From: Brevundimonas sp. MYb52
Lineage (GTDB): Bacteria > Pseudomonadota > Alphaproteobacteria > Caulobacterales > Caulobacteraceae
Length of the DNA: 64,000 nt
NCBI RefSeq assembly: GCF_002979535.1
Contig: NZ_PCPB01000010.1
Location: 1-64,000 of the forward strand
Direction of reading: 5' to 3'
The translations under genes and the position numbers were made by a program. A model generated the notes under the pieces. The model was not told the DNA's origin, searched no databases, and worked only from the letters and a program-made list of their open reading frames with translations. Of the stretch, positions 16,482 to 26,642 are shown piece by piece (position 1 is the first letter of the stretch; every line of letters begins with the position of its first letter).

Positions 16482-17921
16482 ATGTCGACGATCCCGACCC
16501 CAGACGAAGCGCCCCGCCCCTCGGCGCTGCGCGCGCCATCCGCGACGTCCGGCGCCGAGACGCCGCTTGCATCACCCGCTGCGCCCGCCCGCACCTATCG
16601 CCGCCTCTATGTCTCGGTGCCGGCCAAGTTCACCCTCGCCCTGGTCATGGCCTTCGCCTGGACGGCGCTCAGCATCTGGCTGTCGCAGCGCTGGCTCAAT
16701 GACCTGGCGGCGATCACCAGCTGGGCCTTCGCCCTGATCGCCATCGGCTTCATCGCCTATGTGCCGGGCTTCATGAACGCCTTTCTGCTGGGCACCCTGC
16801 TGTTCGACCGCAGGCTGCCGCGCGTTCGGCCCGCCGCCTATCCGCCCGTCAGCATCCTGGTCGCCGCCTATAACGAGGCCGCGGCCATCCGCGACACCCT
16901 GACCAGCCTGGCGGCCCAGACCTATCCCGGCGACTACGAGATCCTGGTCCTCAACGACGGCTCGACCGACGCCACCGTCGCCCTGGCGCAGCAGGCGATT
17001 CGCGAGCTGAGCTTCCCCGGCAACGCCGTCGTCCGTGTGCTCGACTACCCCGTCAACGCGGGCAAGGCCGCCGTGCTGAACCGAGGCCTGAAGGAAGCCA
17101 GCCACGACCTGATCATCACCATCGACGGCGATTCCTGGGTGCGCCACGACGGCCTGGCCCAGATCGTCGAGCGCCTGCTGACCGACCCGCCCAACACGCG
17201 CGCCATCGCCGGCGCCGTCATGGTCCGCAACTCGCGTGAGAACTTCCTGACCCGCGCCCAGGAATGGGACTACTTCCACGGCATCGCCGCGGTGAAGCGG
17301 ATGCAGTCCATGTATCACGGCACCCTGGTCGCCCAGGGGGCCTTCTCCCTCTACACCCGCGCCGCCCTGGAAGAGGTCGGCGGCTGGCCCGAATGCGTGG
17401 GCGAGGACATCGTCGTCTCCTGGGCCCTGCTCGAGAAGGGTCACCGCATCGGCTATGCCGAGGACGCCCTGGCCTTCACCAATGTCCCCACGAAATTCAA
17501 GCAGTTCGCCCTGCAGCGCAAACGCTGGTCGCGCGGCCTGATCGAGGCCTTCAAGGCCCACGGCTCCCTGCTGCTCAAGCCGCGTCTGACCACCATCTTC
17601 ATCTGGTGGAACCTGTGCTTCCTGCCGTTGGACCTGGTCTACACCTTCATCTTCATCCCCGGCCTGGTGCTGGCCCTGTTCGGGATCTTCTGGATCGCGG
17701 GGCCTCTGACCCTGGCCGTGTTGCCGCTGGCGGCCCTGTGGAACATGTTCATCTTCCGCATCCAGCGTCAGATGTTCCGGCGCGAGGGGCTGAAGGTGCG
17801 CCGCAACTTCGGGGGCTTCCTCTTCTACGCCCTGGGCTACAGTCTGGTGATGCAGCCGGTCTGCGTCTGGGGCTACTTCGCCGAACTGCTGGGCATGAGA
17901 AAGAAATGGGACACCAAATGA
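16482..17921 (+). CDS. Membrane glycosyltransferase family 2 (PgaC/BcsA-like polysaccharide synthase)
   Basis: This is a processive beta-glycosyltransferase of the inner membrane, expected to polymerise and extrude an exopolysaccharide. The 479-residue product has two N-terminal membrane helices (about 45-110). The GT2 catalytic domain has PPVSILVAAYNE, LNDGSTDAT, the metal-binding IDGDSW, GEDIV (general base) and the QRKRWSRG product-binding motif. About three C-terminal helices follow. The layout is closest to PgaC/HmsR (poly-N-acetylglucosamine synthase), but substrate cannot be decided by eye. Its TGA overlaps the ATG of the outer-membrane gene, which suggests synthesis and export are coupled. 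Confidence 0.88.
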   Translation: MSTIPTPDEAPRPSALRAPSATSGAETPLASPAAPARTYRRLYVSVPAKFTLALVMAFAWTALSIWLSQRWLNDLAAITSWAFALIAIGFIAYVPGFMNAFLLGTLLFDRRLPRVRPAAYPPVSILVAAYNEAAAIRDTLTSLAAQTYPGDYEILVLNDGSTDATVALAQQAIRELSFPGNAVVRVLDYPVNAGKAAVLNRGLKEASHDLIITIDGDSWVRHDGLAQIVERLLTDPPNTRAIAGAVMVRNSRENFLTRAQEWDYFHGIAAVKRMQSMYHGTLVAQGAFSLYTRAALEEVGGWPECVGEDIVVSWALLEKGHRIGYAEDALAFTNVPTKFKQFALQRKRWSRGLIEAFKAHGSLLLKPRLTTIFIWWNLCFLPLDLVYTFIFIPGLVLALFGIFWIAGPLTLAVLPLAALWNMFIFRIQRQMFRREGLKVRRNFGGFLFYALGYSLVMQPVCVWGYFAELLGMRKKWDTK

Positions 17922-18892
17922 TCCGCCTGCCCGCCGTCCTTGCGGGGGCCGCCGCCGCGCTCGCGGCCGCTCTGCCCGGCCTGGCCCACGCCCAGACCGA
18001 GACCGCCCAGCAGACCGCCCGCGTCGCCCACCCCGACACCACCGCCGCCGGCTTCCTGCCCGCCCACGCCGTGGGCCTGGACGTCTTCGCCTCGACCGAC
18101 GCCGACGACACCGACGTCATCAAGTTCGGCGCCAATCTCGACTGGCGCTATCGCGGCCCCGACGACTACCTGGGCCTGCGCGTCGAGACCGCCCGCTTCA
18201 AGCCTCTGGGCGGCGATGCGACCGAGGATCAGCGCCTCTATCTGCGCTTCGCCGACAAGACCGGCGACTGGTCGTGGAAGGGCCAGGTCGGCACCGACGG
18301 CGACACCGTCCTGGGTTCCGCCAGCGTCCACAACGAGGCCCGCTTCCGTCAGGAATACTTCGTCGAGCGCGAGATCCTGGAGACTCCGCGCGGCCTGGAC
18401 GAAGGCGTCTACTACACCTTCGTCGGCGGGGCCTTCGACCTGCCGGTCGACGACCGCAACAACTTCACCGTGGTCGCCGGCGTGCAGGACTTCACCGGCT
18501 CGAACGTCCGCACCCACCTGCGCCTGAACTACATCCATGTGGTCAAGCCGGAATGGGGCCTCTCGGCCCAGGTCCGCACCCGCTACTTCCACAGCAGCGA
18601 TCCCGGCGAGTATGACTACTTCTCACCCGAGAACTACTTCGAGATCATGCCGGTGCTGCAGGTGCGCCGCTACCACGGCGGCTGGCGCTATGTCGTGGCG
18701 GCCGGCGTAGGCGGGCAGAAAGAAACCGGCGGCGACTGGCGCAGCGCCCGTTACTTCAACGCCCAGGTCGTCAGCCCGCCTCTGCGCGAATGGGCGATCA
18801 ACGCCGGCTTCACCTACAGCAACACCCCCGTCGCCAGCGGCTATACCTACGACTACAGCCAGGTGAATTTCGGCGTCGTCCGAGCCTTCTGA
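17918..18892 (+). CDS. Outer-membrane beta-barrel-like protein coupled to the glycosyltransferase
   Basis: From the overlapping ATG at 17918 the product is 324 residues, with a Sec signal peptide (LAGAAAALAAALPGLAHAQ). It is rich in alternating aromatic/polar segments such as GWRYVVAAGVGG and SQVNFGVVRAF, and ends in a terminal Phe. Both are hallmarks of outer-membrane barrels. I do not recognise a named family. The coupled start with the glycosyltransferase suggests a porin or secretin-like exit for the polysaccharide, in the role PgaA plays elsewhere, although no PgaA-like TPR region is present. Confidence 0.7.
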   Translation: MIRLPAVLAGAAAALAAALPGLAHAQTETAQQTARVAHPDTTAAGFLPAHAVGLDVFASTDADDTDVIKFGANLDWRYRGPDDYLGLRVETARFKPLGGDATEDQRLYLRFADKTGDWSWKGQVGTDGDTVLGSASVHNEARFRQEYFVEREILETPRGLDEGVYYTFVGGAFDLPVDDRNNFTVVAGVQDFTGSNVRTHLRLNYIHVVKPEWGLSAQVRTRYFHSSDPGEYDYFSPENYFEIMPVLQVRRYHGGWRYVVAAGVGGQKETGGDWRSARYFNAQVVSPPLREWAINAGFTYSNTPVASGYTYDYSQVNFGVVRAF

Positions 18893-18895
18893 CGC

Positions 18896-19741
18896 CTAGC
18901 CCGCCAGCAGGGCCTCGACCTCGTCCCGCGTCCCCAGCGATGGCTGAGCGCCGGGCCGGGTCGCGGCCAGGGTGCCCGCCGCGCAGGCGAAATGCAGGGC
19001 CTCATCCGGCGTCATCCCATCCAGCAGAGCCACGGTGATGGCCCCGACGAAGGCGTCGCCCGCCCCGGTCGCGTCCACCGCCTCGACGCGCGGCGGCGTG
19101 GCCCAGGCCATCTCGACGCCGCGCCGGTACATCACCGCCCCGCGCGCCCCCTTGGTCACCACCACCAAACCGCCGCCGACGTGCAGGGCCTCGCCATAGA
19201 AGGCGGCCTCCGTCTCATTGACCACGATCAGATCGGCGCGGCGCAGCAGGGCCTCCGACACCGGGGCGGCCGGCGCCAGGTTCACACAGACGAAGTCCGT
19301 CGCCCGGCCCACCGCCGCCTCGACCGTCTCGATCGGCAGCTCCAGCTGGGCGATCAGCGGCGTCTCGATCCGCGACGGCAACTGTTCCGGCGTGACGAAG
19401 TGATTGGCCCCGGCGGCGACCACGATCTGGTTCTCACCCGTCGGATCGACCGCGATCAAAGCCACCCCCGTCGGCGCCGCGATGTCCGTCTCGACCCCCG
19501 ACAGATCCACCCCGTGCGCCAGCATCAGAGCCACCGCAGCCCCCGACATCTCGTCCTCGCCGACGCGGCCGATCAGGCTGACGTCCGCCCCCAGCCGCCG
19601 CGCCGCCAGGGCCTGATTGGCGCCCTTGCCGCCCGCGTGTCGGGCCAGGCTCGCCCCCGTCACCGTCTCGCCCGGCGCCGGCAGGCTGGGCGCGGACGCC
19701 ACCATGTCCAGATTGATCGACCCGACGACGGTGATCCTCAT
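18896..19741 (-). CDS. rbsK: Ribokinase
   Basis: This PfkB-family sugar kinase converts ribose to ribose 5-phosphate. From ATG 19741 (MRITVVGSINLDMV) the product is 281 residues. It has the first PfkB signature GGKGANQALAARRLGA, the mononucleotide-binding region VVTKGARGAV and the second signature DATGAGDAFVGA with the catalytic Asp. It overlaps the nucleoside hydrolase gene by 4 bases. Together they form a salvage route: hydrolase releases ribose, ribokinase phosphorylates it. An upstream extension in the same frame lies inside the hydrolase gene and is rejected. Confidence 0.95.
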   Translation of the reverse strand: MRITVVGSINLDMVASAPSLPAPGETVTGASLARHAGGKGANQALAARRLGADVSLIGRVGEDEMSGAAVALMLAHGVDLSGVETDIAAPTGVALIAVDPTGENQIVVAAGANHFVTPEQLPSRIETPLIAQLELPIETVEAAVGRATDFVCVNLAPAAPVSEALLRRADLIVVNETEAAFYGEALHVGGGLVVVTKGARGAVMYRRGVEMAWATPPRVEAVDATGAGDAFVGAITVALLDGMTPDEALHFACAAGTLAATRPGAQPSLGTRDEVEALLAG

Positions 19742-20673
19742 AGCCCTGCTCCCAGTCGTTCCGTGATCAGGGCGAAGACCCCGTCGGCGTCCGCCGCGGT
19801 CGCCCAGAAATGATGCGCCGTCGCCTGGTCCACGCGGAACTCCACCGCCGTATGCCCGCGGGTCAGGTCGCTCTCGGTCTCCACCTCGATCCGGCACGGC
19901 GCCAGTTCGAACAGCTCCGGCTGCAACAACCAGGCCACGGTGCAAGGGTCATGCAGCGGCCCCGCGTCCCAGCCGACGATGACCCGCTCAATCCGTTGCG
20001 AGAAGCGCAGCATGGCCGCCGACGCCTTGGCCGAAGCGGTCGGCAGGGCCTCGATGGCCGCAATCCGCTCTTCGGTCGCCCGCACCTGATGGGTGACGTC
20101 CAGCCCCATGACGATCATCCGGCAGCCCGAGGCGAAGACCTCGGCCGCCGCATCCGGGTCGGCCCAGATGTTGAACTCGGCGCTGGCCGTGATGTTGCCG
20201 CCCTCCGAGCGCGCCCCGCCCATGACCACCACCGGCCCCAGACGGCCCGCCAGCCCCGGCTCGGCCCGCATGGCCAGGGCCAGATTGGTCATCGGCCCCA
20301 TGACGGCCAGGGCCACCGATCCGGCGGGCCGTTCCATCACCAGCCGCACGATGGCCTCGGCCGAGCTTCCCTCGCCGACCGCTGCCTCCGGCTCGAACGG
20401 TTCCAGATCGCCCAGCCCCTCAGCCCCGTGGAACTCGCCCGCCCCCGCCGGCTCGCGCCGCAAGGGCCGCTCGGCCCCGACATAGACCGGCACGTCTTCG
20501 CGCCCAGCGATCTGGCGCAGGATACGGGCGTTGCGCGCCGTCTTTTCGGCGCTGACATTGCCCCCGACCGTGGTCACGGCCAGCAGGTCGAACGCAGGAG
20601 AGGCGAAGGCGGTCAGCAACCCGGTGGCGTCATCCACGCCGGGGTCGCAATCAATGATGAGAGACTGTTTCAC
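19738..20673 (-). CDS. Inosine-uridine-type nucleoside hydrolase
   Basis: This enzyme cleaves the N-glycosidic bond of nucleosides to ribose and base. The 311-residue product starts MKQSLIIDCDPGVDDA, the Ca2+-binding family signature, and carries the ALAVMGPMTNLALAM and EFNIWADPDAA motifs. A catalytic His region lies in the C-terminal third (AGPLHDPCTVAWLL). It is first in a two-gene operon with rbsK (4-base overlap). Which nucleosides are used cannot be told from the sequence. Confidence 0.94.
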   Translation of the reverse strand: MKQSLIIDCDPGVDDATGLLTAFASPAFDLLAVTTVGGNVSAEKTARNARILRQIAGREDVPVYVGAERPLRREPAGAGEFHGAEGLGDLEPFEPEAAVGEGSSAEAIVRLVMERPAGSVALAVMGPMTNLALAMRAEPGLAGRLGPVVVMGGARSEGGNITASAEFNIWADPDAAAEVFASGCRMIVMGLDVTHQVRATEERIAAIEALPTASAKASAAMLRFSQRIERVIVGWDAGPLHDPCTVAWLLQPELFELAPCRIEVETESDLTRGHTAVEFRVDQATAHHFWATAADADGVFALITERLGAGL

Positions 20674-20815
20674 CGTCCCGGTGTGCCGCGCGACGACGCG
20701 CGAGGCAACCGCCGCCCGTCATTCCCTGGGCGGCGAGAAATGAAAACGGGGGGCTGGCGGCCACGATCAGCAACACCATATGGTGCGGATAACAGATCCC
20801 AGGAAACGCTCCCCC

Positions 20816-21493
20816 ATGACCGACGCCGCCCCCGCCCCGCTGAAGACCCTGAAGATCGACTTCGTTTCGGACGTGGTCTGTCCCTGGTGCGCCGTAGGTC
20901 TGGGCGGGCTGACCACCGCGCTGGAGACCTTGAAGGGCGAAGGCGTCGCCGCCGACATCGCCTTCCAGCCCTTCGAGCTGAACCCGCAGATCGCGCCCGA
21001 AGGCGAGAACATCGTCGAGCATATCGGCCGCAAATACGGCTCCACCCCCGAACAGTCGGCCCAGAACCGCGAGATGATCCGCGCCCGCGCCGCCGAGGTC
21101 GGCTTCGACATGCGCATGGGGCCGGACAGCCGTATCTGGAACACCTTCGACGCCCACCGCCTGCTGCACTGGGCTCATGAGACCGCGCCCGACAAGCAGG
21201 AAGCCCTGAAGCGCGCCCTGTTCACCGCCCACTTCACCGACAACCGCAACATCACCGACGCCGGCGTCCTGACCGGGGCCGCCGAGGCCGCCGGCCTGGA
21301 CCGGACCGAGGCGGCCGAAGTCCTGGCATCGGGCCGCTACGCCCAGGACGTTCGCAGCGCCGAGGACCTGTGGCGCGCACGCGGCATCACCTCGGTCCCG
21401 GCCGTGGTGGTCGAGGGCAAGTATCTGATCAGCGGCGGCCAGCCGGCGGCGGCCTTTGAACAGGCCCTGAGGCAGATCGCTTCTGAACTCTAG
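20816..21493 (+). CDS. DsbA-family oxidoreductase (FrnE-like)
   Basis: This is a cytoplasmic thioredoxin-fold protein of the DsbA/FrnE group, which isomerises disulfides or acts on polyketides. From ATG 20816 the product is 225 residues. The catalytic CxxC is DVVCPWCAVG near residue 25, a FELNPQIAPEG segment follows, and the typical end is GITSVPAVVVEGKYLISGGQPA with the cis-Pro in SVPAV. No signal peptide is present. The gene stands alone between divergent neighbours. Confidence 0.9.
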   Translation: MTDAAPAPLKTLKIDFVSDVVCPWCAVGLGGLTTALETLKGEGVAADIAFQPFELNPQIAPEGENIVEHIGRKYGSTPEQSAQNREMIRARAAEVGFDMRMGPDSRIWNTFDAHRLLHWAHETAPDKQEALKRALFTAHFTDNRNITDAGVLTGAAEAAGLDRTEAAEVLASGRYAQDVRSAEDLWRARGITSVPAVVVEGKYLISGGQPAAAFEQALRQIASEL

Positions 21494-21523
21494 AAGGCAT
21501 CGGCGGCCGCCGCGAATCGCGCC

Positions 21524-22096
21524 TTAGCGTGCGGCGGCCCGCAGGCCTTCAATCTGATCATACAGACGCCGGGCGTTCTCGACGCCCATCAACTGGGGCG
21601 TTTCCGACAGGCTGGGAACCCACAGCGCCAGACCCGACCGAAAGCTCTGCGTGCCGAAGACGTTGAGCCCCCTCGGACTCGGCCCGAAGAAGATGTCGCC
21701 TCGCTGGCCGCGCGGCCTGAACCGCACCTGATCCACCTTCCCGAGGTCCAGCGCCGTCACCTCGTCGCCGAGGCCGCGCCGAAGGACGATGACGCGACGG
21801 TCCGTCAGGGCATACTCGATCCGCGACCGGAGCCAGGCGTCATGGACGAAGCGGCCAAGCGTGAAATAGAGGGCGGCCAGCGCGAACATCAGCGGGAACA
21901 GGACAAATGGAAGCCCGCGCGCCGTCGAGAACCCTCCCGACAACAACATCCACAGCACTATGACGCCCCATAACAGGCTGATCGGCGCCAAGACGAACTC
22001 CTGCCCGCCCAGGCGCAGCCCCTGCTGCGGCCTCCCGCGCCACAACAGTTTCTCATCCGCCCGAATATAGCTGCTGATTGTTTCAGCCACGCCCAT
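21524..22096 (-). CDS. PH-domain-like membrane protein
   Basis: From ATG 22096 (MGVAETISSYIRADEKLL) the product is 190 residues. It has two membrane helices (about 30-75), then a bacterial PH-like domain with YALTDRRVIVLRRG and VDQVRFRPRGQRGDIFFG. The DEKLLWRGRP start and the TDRR block are what I use for the family call. The function is unknown. It overlaps the racemase stop by 14 bases, so it is likely the last gene of the dcyD-racemase operon. Confidence 0.7.
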   Translation of the reverse strand: MGVAETISSYIRADEKLLWRGRPQQGLRLGGQEFVLAPISLLWGVIVLWMLLSGGFSTARGLPFVLFPLMFALAALYFTLGRFVHDAWLRSRIEYALTDRRVIVLRRGLGDEVTALDLGKVDQVRFRPRGQRGDIFFGPSPRGLNVFGTQSFRSGLALWVPSLSETPQLMGVENARRLYDQIEGLRAAAR

Positions 22097-22787
22097 TCCC
22101 CCGACACACATCCACGCAGGCCTGCGCCAGCACCTCGGCCGAGTCGGTCAGCGGAACCGCCAGGTCCGCCGCATCCAGCAACAGGGGAACCTCGGTGCAG
22201 CCGCCGATCACCCCCTCGGCCCCCGCCGCGACCAGGACCGCCGCCAGGTCGCGCATGACCGCGCGCTGCGCCGGTCCCACGTCGCCCGCCTTGACCCCGA
22301 ACACCGCCGCCATGAAGCGCGCCCGGTCGGCGTCTGACAGCCGCACCATCTCCACCCCCTCTGCGGCCAGGGCCTCGGCATAGAGCGCCTCGCCGCCCGG
22401 CGTCGCCAGAACCCCGATCCGCCGCGCGCCGGCTCTCGTCGCCGCCCCCTCTTTCGCGGCCTTGGCCGTCTCCGCCACCATATCGATGAAGGGCAGGCCC
22501 GCCGCCCGAATGGCCGCTGCATGGGCGTGGGCGGTGTTGCACGGCATGGCCAGAACCTCGGCCCCGGCGTCGCGCAACCGCACCGCCATCTCGCCCAGGA
22601 CCCGGCCCGCCGCCTCGGGCTGGGCGTGCCGGTTCGGAACCTGGGGATTGATGTCGGCGATGACGCGGATGTGGTCCTCGTCGCCCCTGGCCGGGGTCAG
22701 GGCCTGCACCCGCGCCAGAAAGGCCACCGTCGCCGCCGGCCCCATGCCGCCCAGAACGCCCAGACTCTTGCCCGCAGGACTATTCAC
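22083..22787 (-). CDS. Aspartate/glutamate racemase-family protein
   Basis: This is a cofactor-independent amino-acid racemase with two catalytic cysteines. The 234-residue product starts SLGVLGGMGPAATVAFL and carries AMPCNTAHAHA (first Cys) and VIGGCTEVPLLL (second Cys), the expected pair. It overlaps the D-cysteine desulfhydrase gene by 4 bases. With that neighbour, a role in interconverting D- and L-amino acids before degradation is plausible. The exact substrate is not determined. Confidence 0.92.
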   Translation of the reverse strand: MNSPAGKSLGVLGGMGPAATVAFLARVQALTPARGDEDHIRVIADINPQVPNRHAQPEAAGRVLGEMAVRLRDAGAEVLAMPCNTAHAHAAAIRAAGLPFIDMVAETAKAAKEGAATRAGARRIGVLATPGGEALYAEALAAEGVEMVRLSDADRARFMAAVFGVKAGDVGPAQRAVMRDLAAVLVAAGAEGVIGGCTEVPLLLDAADLAVPLTDSAEVLAQACVDVCRGNGRG

Positions 22788-23785
22788 GCCAGCGCGCCTT
22801 CCAGTTCGCCCTGATAGCCGAACAGCCCCTGCGCCCCGCCGGTGTGCAGAAACACCACCGTCTCGTCCCTGAACCGCCCGGCCCTGGCCAGGGCGATCAG
22901 CCCCTTCATGGCCTTGCCCGTATAGACCGGGTCCAGCAGCAGACCGTCGGTGCGCGCCGCCAGTTTCAGCGCCTCGATCACCGCCTGGTCGATCAGACCG
23001 TATCCAGCCCCGACATAGTCGCAGTCGGCGACCACCATCTGATCCGTCACCCGATCGGGATGGCCCAGCAGAGACGCCGTCTCCCGCGCCAGCTTCAGGA
23101 CATTGGCCTCCTGTTTCTCCCTCGGCGCCCGCACCCCTATGCCCAGCACCGGGATGTCCGCCCCCATGACCGCCAGACCCGCGACCAGGCCCGCATGGGT
23201 CCCCGCGCTGCCCGTCGCCGTGACGATGCGGCTGATCGCCAGGTCCAGTTCATCGGCCTGGACCAGGATTTCCCGCGCGCAGTCGACATAGCCCAGGGCC
23301 CCGACCGCGTTCGAGCCGCCGCCTGGAATGACATAGGGCCGGCCGCCGCGCGCCCGCACCGCCTCGGCCGTTGTCTCCAGTTCCGCCGCCATGTCAGCCC
23401 CGCCCCGCACGCGCCGGATCACGGCTCCATACAGCCGGTCCAGCAGGACATTGCCGTTCTCGACATAGTCAGCCGCCGTCGAACCCGTCCGCTCCTCCAG
23501 GATGATCTCGCACTTCAGTCCGTGGGCGGCGGCGGCCGCCGCCGTCTGGCGCACATGGTTCGACTGCACCGCCCCCTGCGTCACCAGGGTGTCGGCGCCG
23601 ACCTCGAAGGCGTCGCCCAGCAGAAACTCCAGCTTGCGCGTCTTGTTGCCCCCGCCAGCCAGGCCGGTGCAGTCGTCGCGCTTGATCCAGAGATCGATCC
23701 CCAGCGCCTCTGACAGCCGCGGCGCGGGCTCCAGCGGGGTCGGCAGATGCGCCAGTCGGACGCGAGGAAAGCGGGCCAGATGCAT
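22784..23785 (-). CDS. dcyD: D-cysteine desulfhydrase / ACC deaminase family
   Basis: This fold-type II PLP enzyme is most likely a D-cysteine desulfhydrase (D-cysteine to pyruvate, sulfide and ammonia). From ATG 23785 the product is 333 residues. The PLP lysine is in GGGNKTRKLEFLL (about 48), QGAVQSNHVRQTAAAAA binds the cofactor-substrate region, and TATGSAGTHAGLVAG binds phosphate. The close relatives ACC deaminase and L-cysteate sulfo-lyase cannot be excluded. An upstream in-frame extension to 23962 lacks conservation and overlaps an intergenic region. Confidence 0.85.
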   Translation of the reverse strand: MHLARFPRVRLAHLPTPLEPAPRLSEALGIDLWIKRDDCTGLAGGGNKTRKLEFLLGDAFEVGADTLVTQGAVQSNHVRQTAAAAAAHGLKCEIILEERTGSTAADYVENGNVLLDRLYGAVIRRVRGGADMAAELETTAEAVRARGGRPYVIPGGGSNAVGALGYVDCAREILVQADELDLAISRIVTATGSAGTHAGLVAGLAVMGADIPVLGIGVRAPREKQEANVLKLARETASLLGHPDRVTDQMVVADCDYVGAGYGLIDQAVIEALKLAARTDGLLLDPVYTGKAMKGLIALARAGRFRDETVVFLHTGGAQGLFGYQGELEGALA

Positions 23786-23958
23786 GGTCGAAGACTCCCG
23801 TTCAATAATCGTGGCTAACACGCGAATTCTTGCGGAACCAAGTTTCAGGTCCGTTGTTATTGCATCGGACACATCGGACGCCCCCCAACCCCGATGTCGT
23901 CTGTGGCGGTCCGGCCTTAACGCCCCCCCGACTGAGAAGCCGGACCGCCCCCCCTCCT

Positions 23959-24411
23959 TCATTCCAGTTTCAGCACCATGTCCCAGCGATCAATGCCGGG
24001 CGCATAGCCGTCGGGCGTGACCTTCTGCGTCTCGAAGCCGAACCGGGCATAGAAGCCCTGGGTGTGCTGGCTGGTGTTCAGGATGACGTGCGTCACCCCC
24101 GGCGTCGCCCACGCCGCCGCGATCCGCGCCTCGGTCAGCACCTTTCCCAGCCCCTGACCGTGCAGGCCGTTGTCCACCATCCCCCAGCACAGGGCCACGC
24201 TGATGCCGTCCGCCTCGACCGCATGGCCGCCGCAGCCGACGATCCGCCCGTCCAGTTCAAGCACCTGATAGGGCCAGCGCAGGGCCTGATCATTCAGAAA
24301 CCCGACAAACCCCTCCCGCTCGCTCACGTCAAAGAAGCGCGGCGTATTGCTGTCGAACAGGGCCAGGCACCCGGCCATGTCCTCAGGTGCGTAGGTTCGG
24401 GAAAGGATCAT
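23959..24411 (-). CDS. GNAT-family N-acetyltransferase
   Basis: From ATG 24411 (MILSRTYAPEDMAGC) the product is 150 residues with the GNAT fold. It shows WGMVDNGLHGQGLGKVL (acetyl-CoA pyrophosphate-binding Q/R-x-x-G-x-G/A motif, here HGQGLG) and VILNTSQHTQGFYARFGFE in the C-terminal half. The substrate is unknown. The frame runs on upstream to 24546, but that stretch covers the TPP riboswitch region on the other strand, so it is not coding. The gene is divergent from thiC. Confidence 0.88.
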   Translation of the reverse strand: MILSRTYAPEDMAGCLALFDSNTPRFFDVSEREGFVGFLNDQALRWPYQVLELDGRIVGCGGHAVEADGISVALCWGMVDNGLHGQGLGKVLTEARIAAAWATPGVTHVILNTSQHTQGFYARFGFETQKVTPDGYAPGIDRWDMVLKLE

Positions 24412-24471
24412 TCCCCTTCCTGCCACGCCGCCCTCGCTTGACCTACCCCCGAAACGGGCTAGGGTCGCGCC

Positions 24472-26554
<2,083 letters not shown>

Positions 26555-26588
26555 CCGCCCCGCCCGCTCACGCCGGGGTCAGGACTAA

Positions 26589-26621
26589 GGACGCGAGGCA
26601 GCTTCGGGTAGACTCGCGTCC
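26589..26621. terminator. Hairpin between convergent thiC and the AIPR gene
   Basis: GGACGCGAG pairs exactly with CTCGCGTCC across a 15-base loop. It is followed on the plus strand by CGCCCCCCCCT rather than a U-run, so termination is uncertain. It marks the junction between normal high-GC sequence and the AT-rich AIPR gene. Confidence 0.4.
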
Positions 26622-26642
26622 GCCCCCCCCTACGCAATAAGC

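Noticed and set aside
19742..19945. N-terminal extension of ribokinase
   Set aside because: It overlaps the nucleoside hydrolase gene, and the family start MRITVVGSINLDM lies at 19741 with a 4-base coupled overlap.
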